Source: Parapedobacter indicus (lineage in GTDB: Bacteria > Bacteroidota > Bacteroidia > Sphingobacteriales > Sphingobacteriaceae). Taken from it: DNA of 64,000 nucleotides. Position 1 is the stretch's first letter. Every line of letters begins with the position of its first letter. Both the position numbers and the translations under genes were made by a program. The notes under the pieces were generated by a model that searched no databases, was not told the DNA's origin, and worked only from the letters and a program-made list of their open reading frames with translations. Location of the stretch: positions 1-64,000 of the forward strand of contig NZ_FOQO01000011.1 of NCBI RefSeq assembly GCF_900113765.1, written 5' to 3'. This document shows, one piece after another, positions 48,492 to 57,496 of this stretch.

Positions 48492-49058
48492 TTATTTTTT
48501 AGGCTTATACTGATCATGTAATCCTACACCCTGCAGAATGAGTGGTTTGATTTTTTCAACCCTCGAAAATTTGGTGGTTTCCTGTTTCGCCCCGGTAATG
48601 TATTCGACGTACTCATTTTGTTTATAAGGAGGAAGGTTCTCAAAATGTTGCTTCAGGGCCTCGTTTTTTAACGCATCTTCCAATTGGGATGGAATGGGCA
48701 GTTTTCCTTTCGCTTCCGGTTTCCAGACTTTGCCCTGTTTTTCATTCGCTATTGCTTCATTGATATAAGCAATAATCAGTGACTCATTGATTTCTGTACC
48801 AGAGTTGAAACGCCATTGCCGCAACGACTTAGTCTTACCCTCCTGTGCATTGGTTAAGACATGGGCCTTATCATCCAGGAAAACACCCTTGTAGAACCAG
48901 AGTGTGAAATGGGATTTAAAGCCTGCTATCCCTACGACATTCCGCCTGTTATAAGTGAATACGGGTATTCCCCATTTAATCGTTTCTTCAAGCTCAGTTT
49001 TCCGAAGGATGGCGATCAATAGTGCCAGTTCTTCTTCCCAGCCGTTTGCCGCACCCAT
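48492..49058 (-). CDS. YdeI/OmdA-family protein
   Basis: This 188-residue protein has a DUF1801-like N-terminal half (EETIKWGIPVFTYNRRNVVGI, then FTLWFYKGVFLDD) and a C-terminal bacteriocin-protection/OmdA-like half (IPSQLEDALKN, then YKQNEYVEYITGAKQETTKFSRVEK). Relatives are linked to stress or peptide resistance, but the mechanism is unclear. No signal peptide is seen. It lies one base after the SRPBCC gene and four bases before the DUF1801 gene, so the two DUF1801-type folds are translated side by side. Confidence 0.82.
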   Translation of the reverse strand: MGAANGWEEELALLIAILRKTELEETIKWGIPVFTYNRRNVVGIAGFKSHFTLWFYKGVFLDDKAHVLTNAQEGKTKSLRQWRFNSGTEINESLIIAYINEAIANEKQGKVWKPEAKGKLPIPSQLEDALKNEALKQHFENLPPYKQNEYVEYITGAKQETTKFSRVEKIKPLILQGVGLHDQYKPKK

Positions 49059-49059
49059 A

Positions 49060-49584
49060 CTATTGATTTTCCAAGACAGTTTTCAATCCCTTCAGGCCTT
49101 CATCGAAATCATCTCCCATATCAAAAAATAGTCCCATAAGGTTAAAGGGATAAGGAGATTTACCTGAAATTCCCCACTTTACCACGGTTTGATTGGGCCC
49201 CTGTGCTTCGGTAATCAGGTAACAGGAAGCCGTCGATTCAAACGGAGTTTTGAATCGGAGTTCGGTATCGACCCGTTCATTTTCCTCGATATTGGTAATC
49301 TCCTGTTCTCCCTTGCCAATTTTTTCCCCATCCCAAGCATATACAAAGCCAACGGTACCATCTGTGCCACGTGTAGTCGTTTGGGCTCCTGGATCCATTT
49401 TATGCCACGTGTCGTAGTTTTTTTGATTGTTAAGGTGTTTAATGTAGTCAAACACTTCCTCTCGCGGTTTGTCGATGGTAATCTGGCGTTCGCTGGTAAA
49501 CTCCCGCTTGACAAATAAGGCGGCAATCAATGGAATTGCAATGATAATGGCCAGGATGATTAAGATTCGCTTCAAGGTTTTCAT
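49060..49584 (-). CDS. SRPBCC-family (polyketide cyclase/START-like) protein
   Basis: This 174-residue protein has one N-terminal membrane helix (about 6-24) and then an SRPBCC hydrophobic-pocket domain, with SERQITIDKPREEVFDYIKHLNNQKNY at the first strand and helix and KWGISGKSPYPFNLMGLFFDM toward the end. It probably binds a small hydrophobic ligand at the membrane. It heads the three-gene minus-strand group. The ligand and role are unknown. Confidence 0.85.
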   Translation of the reverse strand: MKTLKRILIILAIIIAIPLIAALFVKREFTSERQITIDKPREEVFDYIKHLNNQKNYDTWHKMDPGAQTTTRGTDGTVGFVYAWDGEKIGKGEQEITNIEENERVDTELRFKTPFESTASCYLITEAQGPNQTVVKWGISGKSPYPFNLMGLFFDMGDDFDEGLKGLKTVLENQ

Positions 49585-49637
49585 CGTTTATAGGGGTTAA
49601 TTCCTTGAACCAAATTACGGATTAATTCCAAATATGC

Positions 49638-49670
49638 AAAAAAAATCCCCACTCCTGATGGGGAGTGGGG
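49638..49670 (-). terminator. Rho-independent terminator of rpsA
   Basis: CCCCACTCC (49647-49655) and GGAGTGGGG (49662-49670) form a perfect nine-pair stem with a six-base loop. On the minus strand it is followed by an eight-T run (49645-49638, after one A). It lies 25 bases after the rpsA stop. Confidence 0.92.
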
Positions 49671-49694
49671 AGTATAGTTGTTACGTTAAGACGA

Positions 49695-51638
49695 TTACTT
49701 TTTGGCTTTTTTTGCGCTTTCTTCGTCTTCCAACTGTTCTTTCAATTGAGCAAGAACATCGAGATCTCCCAACGTAGATTTTTCAACAGAATCCTTCACT
49801 TTCCGTACCGCAGATGTAGCTGCTCTGGCCTCTTTCTTACGATTGTTGAATTCTTCCATACGTGCTTCAGCCCGTTGATCTTCCCAGATGCGGGAATGCG
49901 AGATCACCACACGCTTATTGTCCTTGTTGAATTCGATGATTTTGAAGTCAGCAGTCTCATCCAATTTCAATACGCTTCCATCTTCTTTAACGCTGTGTTT
50001 AGCAGGGCAGAACCCTTCAACACCATAGGGCAGCGATACAATGTTTCCTTTTTCGCCTACCTTGATAACCGTTCCTTGATGGATGGAATCCAGCGTGAAA
50101 ATGGTTTCGAACGTATCCCATGGATTCTCTTCCAATTGCTTGTGACCCAAGCTCAGCTTCCGGTTTTCTTCGTCAAGCTCCAGAACAACCACTTCTAATT
50201 CCTCACCAACTTTGGTGAATTCATTGGGGTGATTGATTTTCTTAGACCAAGAGAGATCCGAGATGTGAACCAATCCATCGATACCTTCTTCCAACTCCAC
50301 AAACACACCGAAGTTCGTCATGTTTTTCACTACGGCCTTTTGCTTGGAGCCAATTGGATAACGCTCGGCGATGTTTTTCCAAGGGTCGGGCGTCAATTGT
50401 TTGATGCCAAGGCTCATTTTGCGCTCGTCGCGATCCAATGTAAGGATTTGAGCTTCTATTTCGTCGCCCACCTTCAGGAATTCAGACGGGCTGCGCAAGT
50501 TTTGCGACCAAGACATTTCCGAAACGTGAATTAATCCCTCTACACCCGGAGTGATTTCGAGGAACGCTCCGTAATCGGCTACCGTTACGATCTTGCCTTT
50601 TACCTTTGAACCCACTTCCAATGCAGCATCCAATGATTCCCAAGGATGTTCGGTCAGTTGTTTCAAGCCGAGCGCAATCCGTTTTTTCTCGTCGTCGAAA
50701 TCGAGTACAACGACGTTGACGGTTTGATCAAGCTGCAATACTTCTTTCGGGTGTTCGATACGACCCCACGAAATATCGGTGATGTGCAACAGACCGTCTA
50801 CGCCACCCAAATCGATGAATACACCGAAATCGGTAATATTCTTGACGGTACCTTCCAATACCTGTCCTTTTTCGAGTTTGGAAACGATTTCGGTTTTTTG
50901 ATTTTCCAAATCATCCTCGATAAGTACTTTATGCGAAACAACCACATTCTTGAATTCATGGTTGATTTTCACCACCTTGAATTCCATGGTTTTGCCTACA
51001 TAAATGTCGTAGTCGCGGATTGGTTTTATATCAATTTGAGATCCCGGCAAGAAAGCTTCCACGCCTTTGATGTCCACAATAAGACCACCTTTGGTACGGC
51101 TTTTTACAAAGCCATCGATGATCGTATCATTTTCAAGCGCTTCATTAATTTCTTCCCAAGATTTTTGCGTCTTGGCACGTTTGCGCGAAAGTACCAACTG
51201 ACCGTTGGCATCTTCCTGTGACTCAACGAATACGTCTACCACATCACCCACTTTTAAATCCGGGGTGTCGCGGAATTCAGAAAGGGATACCAAACCATCC
51301 GACTTGAACCCGATGTTGAGTACCACATCTTTGTTGTTGATGGATACCACGGTTCCCTGTACAATTTCACCCTTGTTGACCGAATTGAAAGTACCGGCGT
51401 AGAGGTCTTCCAGCTTAGCGCGCTCTTCGTCGCTATAGTTGCCAAAGCCCTTTTCATCCTTGTCCCAATCAAAATCATCGTCAGGAGTGCTCCAGGTGGT
51501 TGATTTGATTTCGTCCATGAACTTCGAATCGGCCTCCGATTCGATGTCTTCCTTCTCCTTCACCAAGGTATCCTCAGTGTCTTGAAGTTCAGCTTTTTTT
51601 GCTGCTAGTTCCTTTTCTGCTTCTTGTTTTTTTGCCAT
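49695..51638 (-). CDS. rpsA: 30S ribosomal protein S1
   Basis: This 647-residue protein binds mRNA on the small ribosomal subunit. Six S1/OB domains are visible, at about 89-153, 170-236, 257-326, 342-411, 429-498 and 514-583; typical repeats include TDFGVFIDLGGVDGLLHITDISW and TNFGVFVELEEGIDGLVHISDLSW. It is longer than E. coli S1 (557) because of an 88-residue charged N-terminal extension, usual for Bacteroidota, and a Lys/Glu-rich tail. Expression appears tightly controlled: there is a -7 element, a leader hairpin, a Shine-Dalgarno site and a two-codon ORF just upstream, and a strong terminator after the stop. Confidence 0.97.
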   Translation of the reverse strand: MAKKQEAEKELAAKKAELQDTEDTLVKEKEDIESEADSKFMDEIKSTTWSTPDDDFDWDKDEKGFGNYSDEERAKLEDLYAGTFNSVNKGEIVQGTVVSINNKDVVLNIGFKSDGLVSLSEFRDTPDLKVGDVVDVFVESQEDANGQLVLSRKRAKTQKSWEEINEALENDTIIDGFVKSRTKGGLIVDIKGVEAFLPGSQIDIKPIRDYDIYVGKTMEFKVVKINHEFKNVVVSHKVLIEDDLENQKTEIVSKLEKGQVLEGTVKNITDFGVFIDLGGVDGLLHITDISWGRIEHPKEVLQLDQTVNVVVLDFDDEKKRIALGLKQLTEHPWESLDAALEVGSKVKGKIVTVADYGAFLEITPGVEGLIHVSEMSWSQNLRSPSEFLKVGDEIEAQILTLDRDERKMSLGIKQLTPDPWKNIAERYPIGSKQKAVVKNMTNFGVFVELEEGIDGLVHISDLSWSKKINHPNEFTKVGEELEVVVLELDEENRKLSLGHKQLEENPWDTFETIFTLDSIHQGTVIKVGEKGNIVSLPYGVEGFCPAKHSVKEDGSVLKLDETADFKIIEFNKDNKRVVISHSRIWEDQRAEARMEEFNNRKKEARAATSAVRKVKDSVEKSTLGDLDVLAQLKEQLEDEESAKKAKK

Positions 51639-51687
51639 TAATTCATATTTCTCCTTTTTCCCGATTTTTATCGGGACTGCAAAGGTA
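51636..51687 (-). promoter_or_regulatory. rpsA promoter and structured leader
   Basis: On the minus strand, TACCTTTG (51687-51680) is an exact -7 element. The predicted transcript then begins almost directly with a perfect hairpin, CCCGAT-AAAA-ATCGGG (51675-51660). AGGAG follows at 51655-51651, four bases before ATGAATTAATGG. That sequence holds a start-stop-like ORF (ATG AAT TAA, 51646-51638) whose stop overlaps the rpsA start codon by one base. The AGGAG is 12 bases from the rpsA ATG, too far for an optimal site, so it serves the tiny ORF better. Confidence 0.65.
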
Positions 51688-51751
51688 CGAAAACTTTTAT
51701 TTATAGGGAGTTATTTGTTAAAAAAACATTTTTGGCATTAAGTTGGTATGA

Positions 51752-51776
51752 TACCCTTGAATAACAAAACAAGGAG
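51752..51776 (+). promoter_or_regulatory. Candidate -7 element and Shine-Dalgarno site of the OmpA-family gene
   Basis: TACCCTTG (51752-51759) is one mismatch from TANNTTTG, with TTTG at 51731-51734. AAGGAG ends at 51776, five bases before the ATG at 51782, a full-strength Shine-Dalgarno site unusual for Bacteroidota. The promoter half is the less certain part. Confidence 0.5.
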
Positions 51777-51781
51777 ATAGT

Positions 51782-52705
51782 ATGAAACGATTATCAATAT
51801 ACACAGGCATCGCGTTTATGGCGGTAGCATTGCTTCTGTCGGGATGTGTGAGCAATAAGAAATTCCGGTCACTGCAGGCAAGTTATGATGAAATGCGTAC
51901 CAAGGAACAGGAGTTAAGCCGGAAATATCAAGATACCCAGCAACAACTTTCTGCTGCCAATACCCGCGTAACCAGTCTGGAAGATCAGATCGCATCCGAA
52001 CGAGCCAATGTGAAATCGTTACAAGAAGCGCTCAACCAGTGTCTTACTTCATCCAATCAGGGTAATGTAAATATTTCGAAACTAGTAGACGAGATCAATG
52101 CTTCCAACCGGTACATCCAGCATTTAGTGAATACCAAGAATAAAAGCGATTCACTTAATATGGTGCTTACCAATCGGTTGACCCGCTCACTGAGTCGTGA
52201 GGAGATGCAAGATGTAGACGTACAGGTGCTAAAAGGGGTAGTCTACATTTCATTGTCGGATAACATGTTGTACAAATCGGGTAGTTATGAAATCTCTGAA
52301 CGGGCGGGAGAAACGCTCAGTAAAATTGCAAAGATCATCATGGACTACCGGGATTATGACGTGCTGGTTGAAGGTAATACCGATAATGTGCCTATTTCGC
52401 AACCTAATATTCGCAATAACTGGGATTTAAGTGCATTGCGGGGCTCGTCGGTGGTCCAAGCATTGCAGGAAGAGTATGGGGTGGATCCCAAACGCCTTAC
52501 TGCTGCGGGACGAGGCGAATACAATCCCATTGCAAGTAACGAAAGTGAAAGCGGCAAAACGCGTAACCGCCGAACCCAAATCATTATTACACCTAAACTT
52601 GATCAATTCATGGAGTTAATTGATAAGGCACCCGAAAACGGGTCGTCTACGGGTACAGCGGACGTATCGAGTGATACGACCACGGTATCACCTATTCGGC
52701 AATAG
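51782..52705 (+). CDS. OmpA-family outer-membrane lipoprotein
   Basis: This 307-residue lipoprotein has a lipobox ending LSGC (Cys22). A predicted coiled coil (about 28-125, rich in Gln, Glu and Ser) leads to a C-terminal OmpA-type peptidoglycan-binding domain (about 160-285), marked by DVLVEGNTDNVPIS, NWDLSALRGSSVVQAL, LTAAGRGEYNPIASN and RNRRTQIIITP. It probably tethers the outer membrane to peptidoglycan. The tail is Ser/Thr-rich. It is divergent from rpsA and ends at a strong hairpin shared with the convergent kinase gene. Confidence 0.93.
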   Translation: MKRLSIYTGIAFMAVALLLSGCVSNKKFRSLQASYDEMRTKEQELSRKYQDTQQQLSAANTRVTSLEDQIASERANVKSLQEALNQCLTSSNQGNVNISKLVDEINASNRYIQHLVNTKNKSDSLNMVLTNRLTRSLSREEMQDVDVQVLKGVVYISLSDNMLYKSGSYEISERAGETLSKIAKIIMDYRDYDVLVEGNTDNVPISQPNIRNNWDLSALRGSSVVQALQEEYGVDPKRLTAAGRGEYNPIASNESESGKTRNRRTQIIITPKLDQFMELIDKAPENGSSTGTADVSSDTTTVSPIRQ

Positions 52706-52731
52706 CGCGAAAGCAGATTGTTAATTTGCAT

Positions 52732-52762
52732 AAAATCCTCGGCCAACCCGGCCGGGGATTTT
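52732..52762. terminator. Bidirectional terminator between the OmpA-family gene and the hybrid kinase
   Basis: AAAATCCTCGGCC (52732-52744) pairs with GGCCGGGGATTTT (52750-52762), thirteen pairs with one G-T wobble and loop AACCC. The A and T ends give a T run on both strands, which suits the two convergent genes. Confidence 0.93.
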
Positions 52763-52781
52763 GTATGCAGATTTGACGCAA

Positions 52782-54905
52782 TCAAGAAAGTGCTTTTAGA
52801 ATCGTTTTCACAATCTCCGCTTCTGTAAATGGCTTCTCAATAAATCCGTCAAAAGATGCTTCAACTTGGGCCTCTTCAGCATATTTCAGCGTAGAGATGT
52901 CTGCTGAAATAGCCACAACTTTAATGGATTTAAAGCGTTCATCCGTCTTTATTTTTTCAAGTAGTTGTATTCCGCTTATACCGGGCATATGGATGTCGGT
53001 GATGACCAGATCGAAAGGCCGCTCGTCCATCAGCACCAATGCATCTTCTCCATTATTGACAGTATATATATGTTCCAGACCTTTAAAAAACTGTTTCATC
53101 AACAGTATATTTATAGGGTTGTCATCCACTACCAGTAGGCGGAGATGTGGCGGCAGATCCGATAAAGTTGCTTTTCGGTGTTCATGTGTCTCCATCCGAC
53201 TATCAGAAAAAGGAATCTCGGCAAAGAAAATGGAGCCTACTGTCGATTTGCTCTTTATTCCAATGTTGCCACCTATTTCCTCAATCATGATTTTCGATAT
53301 ATACAGCCCTAAGCCGATGCCTCCAGCATTTGCATTGGTTGTGAAGTATTTGCGGAATACCTGATGTTGGTCTGGCTCGGTAATCCCGATGCCGGTATCT
53401 TCCACTTCCATATATAAGCGCTGGCCATCATTTGCCGTGGAGAGGGAAGCGCGAAATGTAATCTTACCTTTCTGCGTATATTTGATGGCATTACTCAGGA
53501 AATTGGAAGCCACTTGTTTCACCCTAAACTCGTTGTTTAACAAACTGAATCTAGGGTCTATGTCGATCGCTGTTTCCAGTTGTAGACCTTTCAGTTCAGC
53601 TTGGTTTTTGTGCAGTGTTACCAATTCCAGAAAGATTCGGTTTGGCGAAAAATACTCCATCGAGATATTGCCCTTGTTGGATGCCTCCAGTTTGCTGAGA
53701 CTGAGAATGTCTGCAATGTTGTTGCTGACGATGTTGATGCTGTAGTATGCGGAATCAATGAGTTTCCTATCTATGTTATCCGATTTCGTACGGTTTTTTA
53801 ATAAGTCAACCACGCCCAGCAATGAATTGAGCGGGGTGCGTATTTCGTGACTTATATTGGCAAGGACGCTGGTTTTTTCTTCAACGAGTTTTGCTGCGTA
53901 GTCTTTTTCCACGTGAAGCCTCCGTTCATAAGAAGTAGCATAGAGTTGATAATATACCAGGGCGGCAATCATGACCAGCATAAGCGCCAAGGCAAAAATC
54001 AGCTGCTTGCCGAACACGTCGATATTTTTTCGATAAAGTGAGAAATTATTTTCTTCCGCTTTACGTAGTGCATAGACATCAAGTGTTTTGATGATTTCCA
54101 TGCTTTTTTTAAGTTCGTTCAATAAATCGAAGTTGGTCGTAACAAGCTCTCTTTCTTTGCCTCGAAGCTTTAAAAACGTACTTTGAAGCTTGTCAATGGT
54201 ATTTATATAAGATTGCTCAATCCCCATCTGAACGGAGGAGAGGCTTTTTTTGAGTTCGGTTACCCGTTCCACGTCCAGCCGATTGTATTCGCGGGTAAGT
54301 ACAATGGTGTCGTCTTTTGGATCAAAGATTCGTTTAAGTAAGCCCCGGCGTTTTCTGACGATGGTATCGGCAGTAATTTTTTTTGTTGTGTCTTTGAGAA
54401 CATGATTAACTACAGATTCAATTTCAGGCGTATGAGGGGGGCTGAGGGAAATATTGCTGGTTAATAGGCCCAATGAATCACTGGTATGAATCACCAAATG
54501 ATCTAACCGCATTTTAAGGGCGGCAAATTCCAGTGCAATTTTTTGTTGGTCTAATACTTTAAGTGCTGGATTGTTTTGTGGACTGTGGGCAAACGGAAAT
54601 TTTAAGGAATCGACAAAGCTTTTAAGCAGATTGAGTTTATCAAGATATGCGTAATAACTGCTGTCGCTGAAATCCAACGTGTATAATCTGAACATGTTTT
54701 CAGCTTCACTATAGGTGGAAAACAGGTAATTTAAGTCTTCGGAACCGAGCTGTTGAGCTTTGTAAGCATCGGTCAGTCGTTTTTCAAGCGTACGGTATTG
54801 ACCATATTGATACACGAAGATGGTTCCGATGAATAGGAATGAGATTACGAAACTGTACAGTAATATAATCCTTACTGTCGGCGTTTTTCTGGCTTTTTTT
54901 TTCAT
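52782..54905 (-). CDS. Hybrid sensor histidine kinase/response regulator
   Basis: This inner-membrane signalling protein has about 707 residues from the ATG at 54905 (MKKKARK; a start 12 codons upstream is less likely). The first helix is at about 12-34, followed by a helical periplasmic domain of about 270 residues, a second helix near 302-322, HisKA with His353 (NISHEIRTPLNS), an HATPase_c domain (NFLSNAIKYTQKG, VEDTGIGI, GGIGLGLYISK), and a C-terminal receiver with phospho-acceptor Asp637 (DLVITDIHMPG). No DNA-binding output domain is fused, so a partner is expected. It has a TACTTTTG promoter element upstream. Confidence 0.93.
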   Translation of the reverse strand: MKKKARKTPTVRIILLYSFVISFLFIGTIFVYQYGQYRTLEKRLTDAYKAQQLGSEDLNYLFSTYSEAENMFRLYTLDFSDSSYYAYLDKLNLLKSFVDSLKFPFAHSPQNNPALKVLDQQKIALEFAALKMRLDHLVIHTSDSLGLLTSNISLSPPHTPEIESVVNHVLKDTTKKITADTIVRKRRGLLKRIFDPKDDTIVLTREYNRLDVERVTELKKSLSSVQMGIEQSYINTIDKLQSTFLKLRGKERELVTTNFDLLNELKKSMEIIKTLDVYALRKAEENNFSLYRKNIDVFGKQLIFALALMLVMIAALVYYQLYATSYERRLHVEKDYAAKLVEEKTSVLANISHEIRTPLNSLLGVVDLLKNRTKSDNIDRKLIDSAYYSINIVSNNIADILSLSKLEASNKGNISMEYFSPNRIFLELVTLHKNQAELKGLQLETAIDIDPRFSLLNNEFRVKQVASNFLSNAIKYTQKGKITFRASLSTANDGQRLYMEVEDTGIGITEPDQHQVFRKYFTTNANAGGIGLGLYISKIMIEEIGGNIGIKSKSTVGSIFFAEIPFSDSRMETHEHRKATLSDLPPHLRLLVVDDNPINILLMKQFFKGLEHIYTVNNGEDALVLMDERPFDLVITDIHMPGISGIQLLEKIKTDERFKSIKVVAISADISTLKYAEEAQVEASFDGFIEKPFTEAEIVKTILKALS

Positions 54906-54968
54906 GGTTAAATGGCTGATGTGCCTTGATACCGTCATCAATGCCGTTACCTAGCACTTTTGAATAGG

Positions 54969-54976
54969 CAAAAGTA
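54969..54976 (-). promoter_or_regulatory. Candidate -7 element for the hybrid kinase
   Basis: TACTTTTG on the minus strand (54976-54969), an exact TANNTTTG match about 64 bases before the start at 54905. No TTG at the -33 distance. Confidence 0.4.
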
Positions 54977-55001
54977 TGGCAAAAAAATGTAATGGGGAAA
55001 A

Positions 55002-56009
55002 TTAATTGAGATGCTTGGAACTCTTTGTTGTGAGTTTTTCCGGTTCCGCGTCGGATTTGAAGGTATTGAATTTACGTGGCCTTACAATCTTGATACTCTG
55101 TTTAGAAAGGGCGATACTGGCATTTAGTTCAAAACCCACCAACAAAATAAGCGAGTTAAGATATAGCCAAATCATAATTACAATCAACGTACCTATTGAA
55201 CCGTACAGTTTGTTGTACGCATTAAAGTTATTAATGTAAAAGGCAAATCCAGAAAATGTTAAAATGGCCAATATAGTAGCTAGCATTGCTCCAGGACTAA
55301 ATAGCTTCCATTTTCTTGACGAAGCCGGGCCAAACTTGTAGAGAATGCTGACCGTAAAGAAGTAGATGCCGAATAAAATAAGCCAGCGAGATGCGGTGAT
55401 GATAAAACCCCAAAATGCCGCATTGATTTTGATGTTATCCTGCAAATATCGGATGACATAGCCCGCGGCCGTGAAAATAGTCATTCCAGCTGCCAGCGCA
55501 ATGATAATCATCAATGTCAGGCCTATGGCAGCTAGACGTTGATGGCCCCAGCTGCGGCTTTCTATAATCAAGGAAGCTTTGTTGAAGGCGAGCATCAACG
55601 AGCTAACCCCATTGGTGGCAAAAAAGGTGGCTAATATAAAACCAATGGATAGTAAGCCACTATTTTGGTTTTTTACGATATCTTCCAGCGTTGACTCAAC
55701 AGTAAGGAAGGCATTTTCAGGCATCACCACTTCCATAAAGTTGAGCAACTGCTCCTGAAAATTGTCAATGGGTATATAAGGGATCAGCGTGAAGAGGAAG
55801 ATAATACCAGGAAAAATAGCCAACATAAAGTTGTAAGCCAAAGAAGATGCTTTGTTGAGAATAGACTCTCTTGCAATTTCCTGAAAGAAAAAGGTGGCCA
55901 CCGTGTATAATGGCAGCGAACCGAACCCTGGGAGCACAACAACCTTAGTCCACTCAATGAATTGGAAATAAGGTTTAAATTTTAACAGTGTTCGATGTGC
56001 CCAGTTCAT
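55002..56009 (-). CDS. YihY/BrkB-family membrane protein
   Basis: This 335-residue inner-membrane protein has about six helices. Family features are SLAYNFMLAIFPGIIFLFTLIPYIP near 40, FFATNGVSSLMLAFNKA near 125 and YGSIGTLIVIMIWLYLNSLILLVGFELNA near 270. Once misnamed ribonuclease BN, the family is now thought to transport or assemble envelope components. The basic C-terminal tail is cytoplasmic. It overlaps the preceding thioesterase gene by four bases and ends the operon with PASTA and MltG, which suggests an envelope role. Confidence 0.92.
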   Translation of the reverse strand: MNWAHRTLLKFKPYFQFIEWTKVVVLPGFGSLPLYTVATFFFQEIARESILNKASSLAYNFMLAIFPGIIFLFTLIPYIPIDNFQEQLLNFMEVVMPENAFLTVESTLEDIVKNQNSGLLSIGFILATFFATNGVSSLMLAFNKASLIIESRSWGHQRLAAIGLTLMIIIALAAGMTIFTAAGYVIRYLQDNIKINAAFWGFIITASRWLILFGIYFFTVSILYKFGPASSRKWKLFSPGAMLATILAILTFSGFAFYINNFNAYNKLYGSIGTLIVIMIWLYLNSLILLVGFELNASIALSKQSIKIVRPRKFNTFKSDAEPEKLTTKSSKHLN

Positions 56010-56419
56010 GGTTTATCAAAGTACCTTCGCAGCCGAGCCAGGAAATCCGCTGGAGCCTTGCACGGTTTGTTACGTTTCATGTCGATGAAGACCAATGTGG
56101 TACTACCTGTATTTAGTAATTCCCTGTTCTGATTAAACAATTCATAATCAAAACGGATTTTGACCGATGGTTTTTCCTTCAAAGATGCTTTCACTGATAT
56201 TTCTTCATCATATTTTGCGGGTTTCAGAAATTTCGATTGTAATTCGATGACTGGAAGCATGATTCCGCTGTCTTCCAACGCTTTGTAGGAAAATCCCAGG
56301 CTACGGAACAACTCGACACGACCGACTTCATAAAACATCGCGTAATTACCATAGTAGACGTAGCCCATTTGATCGGTTTCGGCATATCGGACTCGTACTT
56401 TTGTTTCAAACGTATACAT
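56006..56419 (-). CDS. Acyl-CoA thioesterase, YbgC/FadM-like hotdog fold
   Basis: This 137-residue single-hotdog enzyme has the YbgC/4-hydroxybenzoyl-CoA thioesterase signature RYAETDQMGYVYYGNY near 11-26, whose Asp is the catalytic residue (D16). It is followed by MFYEVGRVELFRSLG. It would hydrolyse short or medium acyl-CoA. The ATG directly follows the mltG stop and the gene overlaps the YihY gene by four bases, so the three are translationally linked. Confidence 0.92.
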   Translation of the reverse strand: MYTFETKVRVRYAETDQMGYVYYGNYAMFYEVGRVELFRSLGFSYKALEDSGIMLPVIELQSKFLKPAKYDEEISVKASLKEKPSVKIRFDYELFNQNRELLNTGSTTLVFIDMKRNKPCKAPADFLARLRRYFDKP

Positions 56420-57466
56420 TTAGCGCTTGATGTTTCGTTCATTCAATGCCTGCTGGAATTTTCGGGCATTTATATTGTGTTCGGCTTGGGTCACCGCAAA
56501 ATTATGATAACCTGAAAAATCGTCCTTGGCACACATATACAGATAATTATGCTTCTTATAATTTAATACTGCATCGATTGAAGAGATACTAGGCATCATA
56601 ATCGGCCCCGGCGGCAGTCCGCGATACAGGTAGGTGTTGTAAGGTGAATCTGTTCGTAGATGTCGATAGAGCACGCGCCGGATCGTGAAATCATTGTTGG
56701 CGAAAATCACGGTCGGATCAGCTTGCAACAACATCCCTTTCTGTAACCTGTTGAGGTATAGTCCTGCGATTGCCGGCATTTCGTCCGTATGCAGTGCTTC
56801 TCCCTTTACAATGGAAGCCAATACACTCACCTGTTGCGGTGTTAAATTGAGGTTGGCTGCTTTTTCTTTCCGTTCGTCGTTCCAGAATTTTTGGTATTCC
56901 TCATGCATTCGTTTGGCAAATGCGTCGGTAGAGGTATTCCAGTAAAACTCATAGGTATTGGGGATGAACATGCTGAAGAAATTCTCGGTGTCAAACCCGT
57001 AGCTGACCGCCAGGCTGTCGTTGTTCAGTACATTGATGAACGCAATGGAATCCGGTTCAAGTTGGTTTGCCAATACTGCCGCAAGGTTTTCTTTGAGTCG
57101 CACATTTTCAAAACGGAGCTTCACCGGCTCCTGAAATCCGCCGCCCAGCATGTTGATCAACGTACGGTTGTTCATGCCAGGGGTCAACTTGTACCTTCCG
57201 GGCTTCACGCGTGCCGGGTACTCCATTTTGTTTGCTGCCCATCGGAAGGAGACTGTATCATTCACAGCATGCAGCTCGCCCATGCTTTGTATTACATCTT
57301 CAAAATCCCAGTGCGAGTAAATGTAGAGGTACTCAACATCGGTGGTCACGTTGGGGGAGAAGAAGCCTTTATAATACTTGTAGCCAATAATCCCTCCAAT
57401 AGCCACGATCACTACGGTAATCGCCAATATAATTTTGAATAGCTTACCCTTTTTCGCTTTTTTCAT
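56420..57466 (-). CDS. mltG: Endolytic transglycosylase MltG
   Basis: This 348-residue inner-membrane lytic transglycosylase ends growing glycan strands. A single N-terminal helix lies at about 8-30 (KIILAITVVIVAIGGIIGY) after a basic stretch. A LysM-like segment spans about 40-150 and the YceG catalytic domain 150-345. The catalytic Glu is in SIVKGEALHTDEMPAIAGLYLNRL near 218, and ADPTVIFAN and YNTYLYRGLPPGPI are conserved. The PASTA gene lies 30 bases upstream. Confidence 0.95.
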   Translation of the reverse strand: MKKAKKGKLFKIILAITVVIVAIGGIIGYKYYKGFFSPNVTTDVEYLYIYSHWDFEDVIQSMGELHAVNDTVSFRWAANKMEYPARVKPGRYKLTPGMNNRTLINMLGGGFQEPVKLRFENVRLKENLAAVLANQLEPDSIAFINVLNNDSLAVSYGFDTENFFSMFIPNTYEFYWNTSTDAFAKRMHEEYQKFWNDERKEKAANLNLTPQQVSVLASIVKGEALHTDEMPAIAGLYLNRLQKGMLLQADPTVIFANNDFTIRRVLYRHLRTDSPYNTYLYRGLPPGPIMMPSISSIDAVLNYKKHNYLYMCAKDDFSGYHNFAVTQAEHNINARKFQQALNERNIKR

Positions 57467-57496
57467 AGATCTGTTTCGCTATTACGGTTGCAATAC

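Noticed and set aside
50646-51221. A 191-codon plus-strand open frame
   Set aside because: Antisense to rpsA; its apparent repeats mirror the S1 domains.
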